DNA of 45,623 nucleotides, taken from Poseidonocella sp. HB161398. GTDB lineage: Bacteria > Pseudomonadota > Alphaproteobacteria > Rhodobacterales > Rhodobacteraceae. The notes under the pieces were generated by a model. It saw nothing but the letters and a program-made list of their open reading frames with translations, was not told the DNA's origin and did not search any database. Below are positions 7,305 through 16,180 of the stretch, one piece after another (position 1 is the first letter of the stretch; the number at the start of each line of letters is the position of its first letter). The position numbers were made by a program, and so were the translations under genes. The stretch lies in NCBI RefSeq assembly GCF_005870025.1, contig NZ_VATA01000050.1, forward strand, positions 1 through 45,623. The letters run 5' to 3'.

Positions 7305-7668
7305 CTCTGGCGCCGGGACAGGGTGCTGAAGTCGGGCACCATCCAGTTGAGGCCAACCAGCCGCAGCAGGCTCTCGACGAACCCAGTCGTCTGCCGGAGC
7401 GCCATGCCGAATAACACCTTCATGTCTGGATGGCGGCATCGCTGTAGGTCTGCTGCCGGCCACGTCTGCCTGTCGGCGCGGCCTCCCGACTCATATCGGG
7501 GTCGAACCAGATCGTCAGCGAGCCCCGGCGCTTGAGCGCTTCATTGTAGGCTGGCCAGTTCCTGGTCTTGCAGGTCGGGGGCTTAGGTCTGCTCATGCAC
7601 CCCGGCTACCACGCTGGATTCATGAGATGAATCCCACACGGGATTTGGGAAACAGAGCCATCTAGACC

Positions 7669-8454
7669 GGCGGATGGCTCTGGTCCGCAAAGAGAGTTGC
7701 AAGACGGCGGTGGTGACAAGGGGAAAGGCGATCAGTAGCGAAACTGGCTACGCGCCACCCGATCTGGTGAATTATGGCCACGGAAATCCGGTCATATAAA
7801 TTCCGTTGTTACGGTATTTCTCAATATGACGTGGCGCTAGATAAAGTTCACGCGGCACCGATGAAAGCGGGTGCGACGGAAAAATGGATCAAGTTAAATA
7901 TTCTCGGGACACCCGGTCATCCGCGCCGGCGGATGCGATTGCAGGGCGCCGCTCACAGCCGCAGTGGCAGCCAGGCAGGATCGGCATCAGAGGCCGCGTT
8001 GCCGGTCCGGCATGCGATTCGGTCCGGTGCCGGGCCGTCCTGGAGACGCTGGATTTCTCGGAATATAATTCAATGACAGTGACTTGATCCTGTCTTTCTG
8101 CGGCACCGGTTCTCGATGGTTGGCACCCCGCTGCGGAGGCAGCGGGCGGAGGTGCTTTGGCAAAAGGCGGCCGGAGCCTGGATCGGCAAGGGCGCCGCCC
8201 AGGGGGAGTCCAGGGGCATGGAAAGGTCCGGCACGCTCTGCCGGACGAAATGCGAAACGTATCAAAACTGGAATGCCTGCCGAAAAATTCATCTCTCCGG
8301 AGGGGGAGTCCGCGGCGTCTGGACGCGCATTTTTCCAAGGGCTTGCACCAGGTCAAGTTTCGTCGGAAAGTCGTGCCACTTTGCGAGACGTAATTTTCGC
8401 CACGACAATTTTTGCCTTGTTTCCTTTTTGCGCGTTTTGATGGAGGTACCTGCC
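7669..8454. other. Intergenic region, no convincing gene
   Basis: About 785 bp between the IS-interrupted methyltransferase and the plus-strand acyltransferase. Bases about 7780-7910 and 8385-8430 are AT-richer and probably hold promoters in both directions. Open frames here lack domains and have no good ribosome-binding site. Confidence 0.5.
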
Positions 8455-9567
8455 TTGGATAAGGATCGGACAGAAACGTCTTTTCCGCAGGAGCTTTCGG
8501 AGCGGGAGAGTTCGATGATAAACTCCCTCCGCGTTTTCTGCATCTTCTTCATGATTTACGCGCATGCCGATCTGGGCAAGGGCGGCGAGGCGGGGACCAT
8601 CTTGCAGAGCGACAGCCTTGCCTGGGTGTCCGTGATCTGGGTGGACCTGCTGTCGCGGGCGAGCGTCGCCGCGCTGAGCTTCGTGAGCGGCTTCCTGATC
8701 GTCCGGAGCCTGGATCGGGGGAGGCCGGGCCGGTTCATCCGGGGCAGGGCCCAGGTCCTTGTCGTGCCGATGATCTTCTGGAACTGCGTCTTCATCGTCC
8801 TGGCGGTCCTCGCGCATCTTGCCGGGGTGGAGAGCAGCGCCGGGGGCGTGTGGCAGCCCGAAGACCCGATGAGCATGGTCAATGCGGTGACCGGGCTGGC
8901 GGGGCCGATGGTCGCGCCGTCGCTGGGCTTCCTGCGGGATCTTTTCGTCACCTCCGCGATCATTGCGCTCGCCTGGCCCTGGATCCGTCCCGTCCTGCCG
9001 GCGGTCATCGCCGTGGTGCTGGCCGCCGCGCTCTTCGATGCGCTGGAGCCGGTCGTCTTCCGTCCGTCGATCCCCTTCTTCATGCTGGCCGGCGCCTATG
9101 CCCGCAGCCGGGGCTGGCGGCTGACCCATCTCGCCTCGCCGCGGCTCGCGCTGCCCGTCGCGGCCGCAAGTGCGGTCCTCGTGCTGGCGCTCGGCCTTCA
9201 TGGCTTGCAGAACCCGCAGCTTGCCGAGGCCAGCAACCTGGCCAAGCGCGCGGGGCTGATCGCGCTTGTCCTCTGCCTCGCCGCGCAGCTCGCGGATACG
9301 CGGGCACAGGCGTTCTGCGACAGGCTGGCCCCGGTCAGCTACCTTGCCTATCTCAGCCATGTGCGGGTCCTGTCGGTGCTCTTCTTCCTTCTGGCGATCG
9401 ATCCCGGCAGTTCGGCCTTCCTCGCCTTCTTCTTCCTGGCACCGGTGATCGGATTCGCCGCGGCGCTGGTCATGACGCAGATCCTGGCCGTGCTTCCGCC
9501 CTGGGTGGCGCGGTTCGTCCAGGGCAAGGCGCCGCGCAGGCGGACGCCGCGTCCGGCCACCGCCTGA
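8455..9567 (+). CDS. Membrane acyltransferase, acyltransferase_3/ExoZ-like
   Basis: About 370 residues with roughly ten hydrophobic segments, the layout of the acyltransferase_3 (OafA/NolL/ExoZ) family that O-acylates surface polysaccharides. The first helix INSLRVFCIFFMIYAHAD fits the family start, with the conserved histidine (usually R.D.LRG...VV..H) seen as AHAD. GGAGGT at 8442-8447 lies 7 nt upstream of an in-frame TTG at 8455, which I prefer. An ATG at 8440 overlaps that Shine-Dalgarno, and an ATG at 8515 (after cgggagag) is also possible. It is the first of three plus-strand genes. The transferred acyl group cannot be told from sequence. Confidence 0.82.
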   Translation: MDKDRTETSFPQELSERESSMINSLRVFCIFFMIYAHADLGKGGEAGTILQSDSLAWVSVIWVDLLSRASVAALSFVSGFLIVRSLDRGRPGRFIRGRAQVLVVPMIFWNCVFIVLAVLAHLAGVESSAGGVWQPEDPMSMVNAVTGLAGPMVAPSLGFLRDLFVTSAIIALAWPWIRPVLPAVIAVVLAAALFDALEPVVFRPSIPFFMLAGAYARSRGWRLTHLASPRLALPVAAASAVLVLALGLHGLQNPQLAEASNLAKRAGLIALVLCLAAQLADTRAQAFCDRLAPVSYLAYLSHVRVLSVLFFLLAIDPGSSAFLAFFFLAPVIGFAAALVMTQILAVLPPWVARFVQGKAPRRRTPRPATA

Positions 9568-9794
9568 CGGGGCAGCCGCTGGACGGCGGAGGCTGGCACC
9601 AGTGCACGTCCTTGCCGCGAAAAGATCCCCGGGCCTTTCGGCAGATGCATTTTTGCGCAGTTTTTCTCTCCGTCGATCCGGGGGCGCCGCCACGCTTGCC
9701 CTTCCGCGGGAATTGGAACAAGGCTTGGGCATTTACAGCTCGTCCCGCAGCGCGGTCTGCGGCGACCCATTTGTTGAAGAGAAAGTACTGCGCC

Positions 9795-10541
9795 ATGGCT
9801 CATTTCGACGTCATTTCTCCGGACATGTCCGCCGGACCATTCGGCGATGAAGCCGCCGCGACGCCCCTTTATGCCCGCCGGTTCTCCGGGAAGACCGGAA
9901 CATGGTTCCTCGACCGCCAGGCCGGCATCCTGCGCGATCTGCTGGCGCCCTGGCCCGGGGCGAGCGTCCTCGATATCGGCGGCGGCCATGGCCAGGTGGT
10001 CAGCGCCCTCGCCGGGACCGGCCATCACGTCACCGTTGCCAGCAGCCTGGCGCGCGAGCAGACGATGCTGGCGGGGCCGTCCGGGCCGGAGGGGGTCTCC
10101 TTCGTGCAATGCGACCTGCGCGAGCCGCCTTTCCCGGACGGGTCCTTCGACGTTGTGGTGGCGATCCGGATGATGGCCCATGTCGAGGACTGGCCCGGCT
10201 TTCTCGCGTCGATGGCGCGGATGGCGCGCAAGGCGGTGATCATCGATTTCGCCGAGGCCCGGAGCGGCAACGCCCTGGCCGACCGGCTCTACAAGGTGAA
10301 GGCTGCCGTCGAGACGGAGACCCGGCCCTTTGCCACCCAGCGGCGGGGCGAGATCGAGGCGGTGCTGGAAGGACTGGGGCTCTCGGCACCCAGGGCCTTC
10401 GGGCAGTACGTCTTTCCCATGGCGCTGCACAGGACGCTGAAGGCGCCCGGCCTGTCCAGGGGCATGGAGCGGGCGGCGGATTTCGCCGGTCTCCGGCGCT
10501 TCGGCTCGCCGGTCCTGCTGCGCATGGAGCGCCGGGCCTGA
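9795..10541 (+). CDS. Class I SAM-dependent methyltransferase
   Basis: 248 residues. Motif I VLDIGGGHGQVVSAL at about residue 55, the acidic motif FVQCDLREPPFPDGSFDVVV near 100, and IRMMAHVEDWPGFL after it. These are the Methyltransf_11-type SAM-binding features. It may methylate a sugar residue or lipid-linked intermediate (inference from context). It lies 227 bp after the acyltransferase and 52 bp before the epimerase. It does not resemble the IS-split methyltransferase at 4712-6499 beyond the fold, so it is not an obvious replacement. Confidence 0.85.
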   Translation: MAHFDVISPDMSAGPFGDEAAATPLYARRFSGKTGTWFLDRQAGILRDLLAPWPGASVLDIGGGHGQVVSALAGTGHHVTVASSLAREQTMLAGPSGPEGVSFVQCDLREPPFPDGSFDVVVAIRMMAHVEDWPGFLASMARMARKAVIIDFAEARSGNALADRLYKVKAAVETETRPFATQRRGEIEAVLEGLGLSAPRAFGQYVFPMALHRTLKAPGLSRGMERAADFAGLRRFGSPVLLRMERRA

Positions 10542-10593
10542 CCCGGCCGCCCAGAAGAATTTTCATTAAAGCAATTCGGAAGAGGACGATTGC

Positions 10594-11586
10594 ATGACCC
10601 AACCTTTGTATCTCGTAACGGGGGCCGCCGGGTTCGTGGGCAATGCCCTAGTCACCCACCTGGCGCAGCAGGGCGTCCGGGTGCGGGCAATGGTGCGCCG
10701 GGAGTCGCAGGCCGCGGCGCTGGCGAGCCGCGTCGAGGAGGTGGTGATCGGCGATCTGCAGGATCCCGCATCGCTCGGCCCGGCCGTGGAAGGCGTGGCG
10801 GGGATCTACAACATCGCCGCGGTCTTCCGCTCGGACAGCATTCCCGACGCCACCTTCTACGACATCAATGCCGAAGGCGTCCGGCGGCTGATGGAGGCGG
10901 CGATCGCCGCGGGCGTGCCGCGGGTGGTCCATTGCTCGACCAACGGCGTCCACAGCCACATCGCCCAGCCTCCGGCCAGCGAGACCGCGCCCTTCAACCC
11001 CAGCGACGTCTACCAGGACAGCAAGCTCAAGGGCGAGATGATCGCGATGGAGTATTTCCGCTCTGGGCGTATCCGAGGCGCGGTGATTCGGCCCGCGATG
11101 ATCTACGGGGCCGGGGACCAGCGGACGCTGAAGCTCTTCCGGATGATCTCCAAGCGGCAGTTCTTCTATGTCGGCAAGGGCAATGCGCTGACCCATTGGG
11201 TCGACGTGAAGGATCTGGCCCGGTCCTTCGAACTGGCGATGATGCGCGAGGAGGTGAATGCCGAGGCGTTCCTCGTCGCGGGCGAAAGCTACCAGCCGCT
11301 GCGGGACTGCGTGCGGGAGATCGCCAGCCAGCTGCAGGTGCCCGAGCCGAAGCTGCACCTGCCGGTCGCGCCCGTCATGGCGCTGGCGCATCTGACCGAG
11401 AAGGCCTGCAAGCCCTTCGGGATCGAGCCGCCGCTCTTTCCCCGCCGCGTCGCCTTCTTCCTGAAGAACCGCGCCTTCGACATTTCCAAGGCGCGCAGCA
11501 TGCTCGGCTATGCGCCGAGCAGCTCTTTCGCGGACGAGATCAGGGACATCATCGCGGCGTCGCGGAAATCGGGCGACATCGCCTGA
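10594..11586 (+). CDS. NAD(P)-dependent epimerase/dehydratase (extended SDR)
   Basis: 330 residues. N-terminal nucleotide-binding motif VTGAAGFVGNAL (GxxGxxG) at residues 8-19, CSTNGVHS near 118, and the catalytic YQDSK (YxxxK) near 147. Extended SDRs of this type epimerise, reduce or dehydrate nucleotide sugars or related substrates. The C-terminal half is less like GalE and more like atypical NAD-dependent epimerases, so the substrate is open. It probably makes a modified sugar for the EPS (inference). ATG start with gaagagg 10-16 nt upstream. Confidence 0.88.
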   Translation: MTQPLYLVTGAAGFVGNALVTHLAQQGVRVRAMVRRESQAAALASRVEEVVIGDLQDPASLGPAVEGVAGIYNIAAVFRSDSIPDATFYDINAEGVRRLMEAAIAAGVPRVVHCSTNGVHSHIAQPPASETAPFNPSDVYQDSKLKGEMIAMEYFRSGRIRGAVIRPAMIYGAGDQRTLKLFRMISKRQFFYVGKGNALTHWVDVKDLARSFELAMMREEVNAEAFLVAGESYQPLRDCVREIASQLQVPEPKLHLPVAPVMALAHLTEKACKPFGIEPPLFPRRVAFFLKNRAFDISKARSMLGYAPSSSFADEIRDIIAASRKSGDIA

Positions 11587-11590
11587 GCGA

Positions 11591-11612
11591 GATGCGGGGT
11601 CATTCCCGCATC
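11591..11612. terminator. Bidirectional terminator-like hairpin between convergent genes
   Basis: 8-bp stem gatgcggg/cccgcatc with a 6-nt loop, in the 13-bp gap between the epimerase and the convergent acetyltransferase, overlapping the latter's last codons. No strong T-run. Confidence 0.5.
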
Positions 11613-12388
11613 CCGATCACCTTCGCCGGACAGCCCGCGACGATGCTGTTCTCGGGCACGTCCCGGGTGACGACTGCCCCGGCGCCGACGATGGCGCCGG
11701 AGCCGATCCGCACGCCGTCGAGGATCCGCGCCCCGGCGCCGATCCAGACATCGTCGCCGAGGATGACCGGGCCCTTGGTCAGCAGCCCCTGCGAGACCAT
11801 CGGGCCGGCGCCGAGCGCGGTGCGGTAGCGGCCGCCGCCGAAATAGCACTGTCCGGCGATGATGGCGTCATTGCCGATCTCCATGCCGGACACCGCCGAG
11901 ATCGTCGTCTGGCTGCCGATCGAGCAGTTGCGCCCGATGGACAGGCTGCCCTGCTTGACCACGACGATCACGTCCCGGGCGATCAGGGTGCCGTCGCCGA
12001 TCGAGAACCGGCCGGGCCCGCCCGTGCCCCGTGCGTCGAGCGCGCAGTTGTCGTCGATCAGGACATTGCTGCCGAGCGACATGAACATCGGGCAGCGCAG
12101 CGAGATGTTGCGGCCGAACTGCACGCCGCCGCCGGTCTCGTGGAAAAGCCCGGGATAGAGCGTCTTGCGCAGGGCATAGCCGGGCGCGCCGCGCAAGCCG
12201 CCCGCCAGCATCTGCGTGAGCTCGTAGCGCAGGAAGCGGCCGAGCCCTGTCTGGCCGACGAAGAAGGCCTGGTACTTGGCCAGCGCGGAGCCCTCGGCGC
12301 TCAGCGCCGCGACGACGCGGTCCTTCGGAGGATCGCCCTGGGGCTGGCCGGCGGTCTCGTCTGGCGAAAGGGCTTTGGTCTGGTTCAT
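11600..12388 (-). CDS. Left-handed beta-helix O-acetyltransferase, paralogue of 3587-4336
   Basis: 262 residues. Hexapeptide repeats span about residues 85-255, ending VILGDDVWIGAGARILDGV, GAGAVVTRDVPENS and GCPAKVIGMRE. The N-terminal block ALAKYQAFFVGQTGLGRFLRYE matches ALAKYMARIAGTDRIGALLWYE of the paralogue. The usual NHxF histidine near GGGRY is not evident, unlike in the paralogue, so catalysis should not be assumed identical. ATG at 12388 with ggag 7 nt upstream; longer upstream frames lack a ribosome-binding site. It is followed on the same strand, 119 bp upstream, by a GT2 gene. Confidence 0.85.
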   Translation of the reverse strand: MNQTKALSPDETAGQPQGDPPKDRVVAALSAEGSALAKYQAFFVGQTGLGRFLRYELTQMLAGGLRGAPGYALRKTLYPGLFHETGGGVQFGRNISLRCPMFMSLGSNVLIDDNCALDARGTGGPGRFSIGDGTLIARDVIVVVKQGSLSIGRNCSIGSQTTISAVSGMEIGNDAIIAGQCYFGGGRYRTALGAGPMVSQGLLTKGPVILGDDVWIGAGARILDGVRIGSGAIVGAGAVVTRDVPENSIVAGCPAKVIGMRE

Positions 12389-12507
12389 GGCGGCTCCAAT
12401 GCGTTCGTGATCAAATGGGCGCGGCCGGGGCGGATCGGCCCGGGCCGGAAGGCTGGGTGCGGGCCGCAGCGCGTCTGGCAGGCCCTTTGCGCGCAAGGCG
12501 CCGGGGC

Positions 12508-13707
12508 TCAGGCAAGCCAGGCCCCGTCCGGCAGCTCCCGCCGCTCGGCCACGTCCGGCGCGGGCGCTCCGGTCCTGGCGCCGAGCCCGGCCAGCTTCGC
12601 GCCCGCGGCAAAGCGGGCCACTGCTGCTGCATCCGCGGTGCGGCCGTCCTTCAGCGCGGTCCGGCCATGCCAGAGGATGCCGCGCGCGAGGGCGGCCGCG
12701 ATCTGCGCCCCGGCCGGGGAGGTGCGGGCGAGGCGGGCGATCCTGCGGCGGGTCTGCGTATCGAGCGCGTCCTGCACGCCGTGCTTGCCGGCCATGGCCC
12801 GGCGGCAGATGTCGCGTTCGAGCCCGGAGAGCCCGGTTTCCGGCGATTGCGCGGCGGCCGATTCGAAATCGGCCAGCGCCGCGGCCCAGTCCGTCCGCCG
12901 GGCATAGACGCAGGCGCGCTGCAGAAGGCCGGCCCGGGTCGCGCCGGGGCCCTCGAAGAGTGCGGCATAGAGGCTCAGGGGAATCGACTCGCGGAAGGGG
13001 GCGAAGACATCGCGGTCGGCGGACTTCCAGACCTGGTCGGAGGATGCGGCCGCGTGGCGGGCGGCGGCCGGTCCGCGCGCGCCGTCATGCTTGCGCTGGC
13101 GGAAGATCGGGGCGTCGGTCACTTCGGCCGGCGCGCGCAGGGCGAGGCGGACGACCATGTCGTAGTCGATCGACCGGGCCAGGTCCTCGCGGAAGGCGCC
13201 GGCGCGTTCGTAAAGTGACCGCCGGACGAGCATCGCGTTCTGGAAAAGGAAGATATCCTCGAGCAGATGCCGCAGTACCGAGCCGTTGGAGAGATCCGGC
13301 CAGTAGCCGGGACCGGATTCGCTGCGCGTCCCGGTTCCGGGATCCTCGCGGAACCTCCGGTAGCAGCCGGCCGCGAAGCCGGCTTTCGGCGCGCGTTCGA
13401 GCATCCCGGCCAGGGTCTCTGCCGCATTTGGAAGCGCGATGTCGTCGTCGTCGCAGATCCAGATCAGATCGCCGCGCGCTTCGCGCAGCGCATGGTTCAA
13501 TGCGCGGGACTTTCCGCCGTTCTCCGAGCGGAAATAGCGCAGGGGAACCGGAGATTCGGCTATGACCTCTTGCGTACCGTCAGTGGAGCCGTCATCCCAG
13601 ACAATAATTTCCTCGACGGGGCGCGACTGGCGTGACAGACTCTCGAGAGTTTCATTTAGGAAATGCGCTCTGTTAAATGTCGGTATTATTGCCGTAATCG
13701 ATGTCAT
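12508..13707 (-). CDS. Glycosyltransferase family 2 with C-terminal extension
   Basis: 399 residues. The GT-A domain covers about residues 1-240: ITAIIPTFNRAHFLNETLES at the start, VWDDGSTDGTQEVI near 36, NGGKSRALNHALREARGDLI near 62, and the metal-binding ICDDDD near 85. The last 150 residues are Ala/Arg-rich helices, recalling tetratricopeptide-like GT2 extensions. It faces the exoF-like gene with only 26 bp between start codons, so promoters must overlap coding sequence. It probably adds one sugar of the repeat unit (inference). Confidence 0.88.
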   Translation of the reverse strand: MTSITAIIPTFNRAHFLNETLESLSRQSRPVEEIIVWDDGSTDGTQEVIAESPVPLRYFRSENGGKSRALNHALREARGDLIWICDDDDIALPNAAETLAGMLERAPKAGFAAGCYRRFREDPGTGTRSESGPGYWPDLSNGSVLRHLLEDIFLFQNAMLVRRSLYERAGAFREDLARSIDYDMVVRLALRAPAEVTDAPIFRQRKHDGARGPAAARHAAASSDQVWKSADRDVFAPFRESIPLSLYAALFEGPGATRAGLLQRACVYARRTDWAAALADFESAAAQSPETGLSGLERDICRRAMAGKHGVQDALDTQTRRRIARLARTSPAGAQIAAALARGILWHGRTALKDGRTADAAAVARFAAGAKLAGLGARTGAPAPDVAERRELPDGAWLA

Positions 13708-13733
13708 GATTCTATTTCCGCTGGGGTAAGTTT
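13708..13733. promoter_or_regulatory. 26-bp divergent start region
   Basis: Only 26 bp separate the ATG of the minus-strand GT2 and the ATG of the exoF-like gene; it contains ctggggtaag, the likely ribosome-binding site for the latter. Promoters probably lie in the AT-rich first 60 bases of each gene. Confidence 0.45.
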
Positions 13734-15002
13734 ATGTATAAAGCATTTTTTGTAGCGATATTCAGGAAATTCCGCGTCAGTCAATGTGTCGCGACAGCTC
13801 TCATGGCAATCTTCTCGGTTCAGATGGCCTGGTCACAGGAGGCATATCGCCTCGGGCCCGGAGACCGGATTGCCCTCCGAGTATTGTCATGGGACCGGAT
13901 CGAATTGCAATTCGTGGAATTCAACGCGCTCGGCGGAGAATACGCGGTGGGGCCCGACGGGTACCTGATGGTTCCCGCGGCGGGCCGCTTCGAGGCGGCG
14001 GGTCTCACCGTTGAGGAGATCGCCGACGAAGTGACCGACCGGCTGGAAAGCGGTCTTGGCCTCGCGGATGCTCCCAGCGCGTCGGTCGAGGTGGTCGGCT
14101 TCCGGCCGGTCTACCTTCTCGGCGATGTCGCCCAGCCCGGGCCGATCGAGTTCGCGCCGGGCCTGACGGTGCAGCAGGCCGTGGCGCTGGCGGGCGGAAC
14201 GCGGCAGGTCTTCGACAACGGGCCCGAAGGGATGGCGGCGGCCTTGCGCGCGGTGGGCACGCTGCGCGAGCTTGGCCAGACCCTAGTGCGGCAGCAGGTG
14301 CGTGCGGCGCGGCTCCAGGCCGAGCGGGACGGCGCCGAGACCTTCGCGCAGCCTTCGCCGATGGACCATTTCGGCGACGGGACGTCGACGGAAACCGTTT
14401 ACGAACTGGAGCGTAGCCTGTTCGAGAGCCGCCGGGAGGCGCAGAAACGCGCGCTGGCGGCGCTGGACAGCACGAGGTCGGTGCTGGAGACCGAAATCGC
14501 GAATCTCGAGGAAAAGCTCTCCGGGCAGGCCCGGCAGGTCGCGATCGTCAAGGAATCGGTCGGCAACATGGAGTCGCTCGTTGATCGCGGCCTGGCAACG
14601 TCGCCGACCTTCGTGTCGCTGCAGCGGCAGCTCATCGACCTGGAGAATCGCGAACTCGACACCGAGACGAACGTCTTCCGCGCCCGCCAGGCGATTTCCG
14701 AACTTGAAAGCGACCGGGTCGAGCTGGAGGCCGGACGGCAGCTGGAGGTCCTGCGCGAACTGCAGAACTCGGAGGCGGAGATCCAGCAGACGCTGGCGCG
14801 GCAGGACACGGTCCGCCAGCTGCTGGTCGGCAGCCAGGCGCTGCTCGACGAGGCCTCCCGGTTTCCCGAGGTCCTGATCTCCTACAGGGTGACGCGGACC
14901 GAGGGCGGCCTGTCGCGGCAGATGGATGCCGCTGCGGCCACGGTCCTGAAACCGTCGGATGTCCTGGAGGTCACGGTGTCGCTTCCCGAGAGCGCGGGAT
15001 AG
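13734..15002 (+). CDS. exoF: Periplasmic/outer-membrane polysaccharide export protein (ExoF-like)
   Basis: 422 residues. Signal peptide with a charged n-region (MYKAFFVAIFRKFRVSQ) and a hydrophobic ALMAIFSVQMAWSQ. A poly_export domain follows (YRLGPGDRIALRVLSW, near residue 38), then an SLBB-like domain (VYLLGDVAQPGPIEFAPGLT near 127). Residues about 180-370 form a long coiled coil, as in ExoF rather than short Wza proteins. In the succinoglycan system ExoF works with ExoP and ExoQ in export. It is the first gene of the plus-strand export operon. No lipobox cysteine follows the signal peptide, which also fits ExoF. Confidence 0.85.
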   Translation: MYKAFFVAIFRKFRVSQCVATALMAIFSVQMAWSQEAYRLGPGDRIALRVLSWDRIELQFVEFNALGGEYAVGPDGYLMVPAAGRFEAAGLTVEEIADEVTDRLESGLGLADAPSASVEVVGFRPVYLLGDVAQPGPIEFAPGLTVQQAVALAGGTRQVFDNGPEGMAAALRAVGTLRELGQTLVRQQVRAARLQAERDGAETFAQPSPMDHFGDGTSTETVYELERSLFESRREAQKRALAALDSTRSVLETEIANLEEKLSGQARQVAIVKESVGNMESLVDRGLATSPTFVSLQRQLIDLENRELDTETNVFRARQAISELESDRVELEAGRQLEVLRELQNSEAEIQQTLARQDTVRQLLVGSQALLDEASRFPEVLISYRVTRTEGGLSRQMDAAAATVLKPSDVLEVTVSLPESAG

Positions 15003-15186
15003 CAGCTGCACGGATATTGAGCACTTAAAGGGAATCACGGCCCGACCCCGCCGAATTCTCTGAAGGTCTGTCGATCAGCTGTGCTAGCTTAAGACTTGTA
15101 AATTGTTTTATACCTGTCTCGCGGCGTGTTTTGCCGCAAAGAAATTTACGGTTTAGTTTGCTTCTTGAAATGATTTTGGACCAGTG

Positions 15187-16107
15187 ATGTTTCCAGAAAA
15201 TAGATCGCCAGCTTCTGAATTTGTTCCCGAAATTTCGGTGTGTGTCCCCATCTACAATGAGGAAGACAGCGTGGGTCCGCTCTGCGAGGCGATCGTCGCC
15301 GCGCTGGAGCCGACCGGACGGGATTTCGAGATGGTCCTGGTCGATGACGGGTCGACGGACCTTTCGGTCGAACGGCTGACCAAAATCGCCGAGCGGGATC
15401 CGCGGCTGGTGGTTGTCTGCTTCCAGCGCAACTACGGCCAGACCGCCGCCATGATGGCCGGCATCGACCATGCGCGCGGACGCTATGTCGTCACCATGGA
15501 CGGGGACCTGCAGAACGATCCGCTCGATATCCCGATGATGCTGGAGAAGCTCGACAAGGGATACGACCTTGTCGTCGGCTACCGCATCAACCGCCAGGAC
15601 AAGTTCTTCTCGCGCAAGCTGCCGTCGAAGATCGCCAACGCGCTGATCGGCTGGACCACCGGGCTGCGGATCCGCGACAATGGCTGCTCGCTGAAGGTCT
15701 ACCGCGCCGATGTCATCCAGCGGACGCCGCTCTATGCGGACATGCACCGCTTCATCCCGGTGATGAGCCTGCCCCTGGGCGCGCGCGTGGCCGAGGTCGG
15801 GGTGCGCCACCATGCCCGCCGCTTCGGGGAGTCGAAATACGGGCTCTCCCGCATCTTCAAGGTCCTGCTCGACCTCGTCACCATCAAGACGCTGCAGCTC
15901 TTCTCGCGGCGGCCGCTGGCCCGGTTCTCCTCGGGCGCGACCCTCTCGGCGCTCGCTGCGGTGGTGATGCATTTCGCGCTGCGCTCCGAGGATGTGGTGA
16001 TCAGCACGACGGTCACCGGACTGCTCTTCGGGTTGTCGGTGTTCTTGTTCTTCCTCGGGCTGGTGACAGGGGCGATGTACCAGGGCTCCGAGAAGGGCAG
16101 CCCCTGA
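15187..16107 (+). CDS. Membrane GT2 glycosyltransferase (ArnC/DPM1-like)
   Basis: 306 residues. ISVCVPIYNEEDSVGPL near residue 15, VLVDDGSTDLSVE near 52, RNYGQTAAMMAGIDHARG near 80 and the metal motif TMDGDLQNDP near 105 are all intact. Two C-terminal helices (about 235-300) anchor it, as in the polyprenyl-phosphate glycosyltransferase group (ArnC, GtrB, DPM1). It probably forms a polyprenyl-linked sugar or adds a sugar at the membrane. ATG at 15187; a GTG just before it gives one extra residue. The 180-bp upstream gap is AT-rich and may hold its own promoter. Confidence 0.88.
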   Translation: MFPENRSPASEFVPEISVCVPIYNEEDSVGPLCEAIVAALEPTGRDFEMVLVDDGSTDLSVERLTKIAERDPRLVVVCFQRNYGQTAAMMAGIDHARGRYVVTMDGDLQNDPLDIPMMLEKLDKGYDLVVGYRINRQDKFFSRKLPSKIANALIGWTTGLRIRDNGCSLKVYRADVIQRTPLYADMHRFIPVMSLPLGARVAEVGVRHHARRFGESKYGLSRIFKVLLDLVTIKTLQLFSRRPLARFSSGATLSALAAVVMHFALRSEDVVISTTVTGLLFGLSVFLFFLGLVTGAMYQGSEKGSP

Positions 16108-16180
16108 GAATGCGCCCAGGCGCACAGGTCCGGACGGACCGCAATTATTTCAAGCAATGCTTTGAAGAGTAGGAATTTTA

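Larger units (their letters stand above)
6562..7596 (-). pseudogene. IS5-family transposase of copy B, degenerate
   Basis: Starts MSRPKPPTCKTRNWPAYNEA and ends ...GIPVTEAVG before the stop at 6562-6564. Lesions include a 10-nt deletion after IQT (between repeated tgaag motifs) and a deletion that joins the KPWKTIT region to SRVE. Five short structured inserts lie at RRQ, HLLI/DSTGIK, EGEG, KRRI/WRKIH and VE/MHC. Removing the inserts at LLI/DST and KRRI/WRK restores the family sequence exactly. Confidence 0.85.
6507..7659 (-). mobile_element. IS5-family element, copy B (IS903-type)
   Basis: 1,153 bp with 18-bp imperfect terminal inverted repeats: gactctgttgcacaaatc at the left and ggctctgtttcccaaatc read inward from the right. 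It is flanked by a 9-bp target duplication ATCTAGACC at 6498-6506 and 7660-7668, the length expected for the IS903 group. It inserted exactly at the methyltransferase start codon. Confidence 0.88.

Noticed and set aside
7774-8076. Short plus-strand frame starting MATEIRSYKFRCYG.
   Set aside because: No ribosome-binding site, no domain, and composition changes midway. Treated as intergenic.
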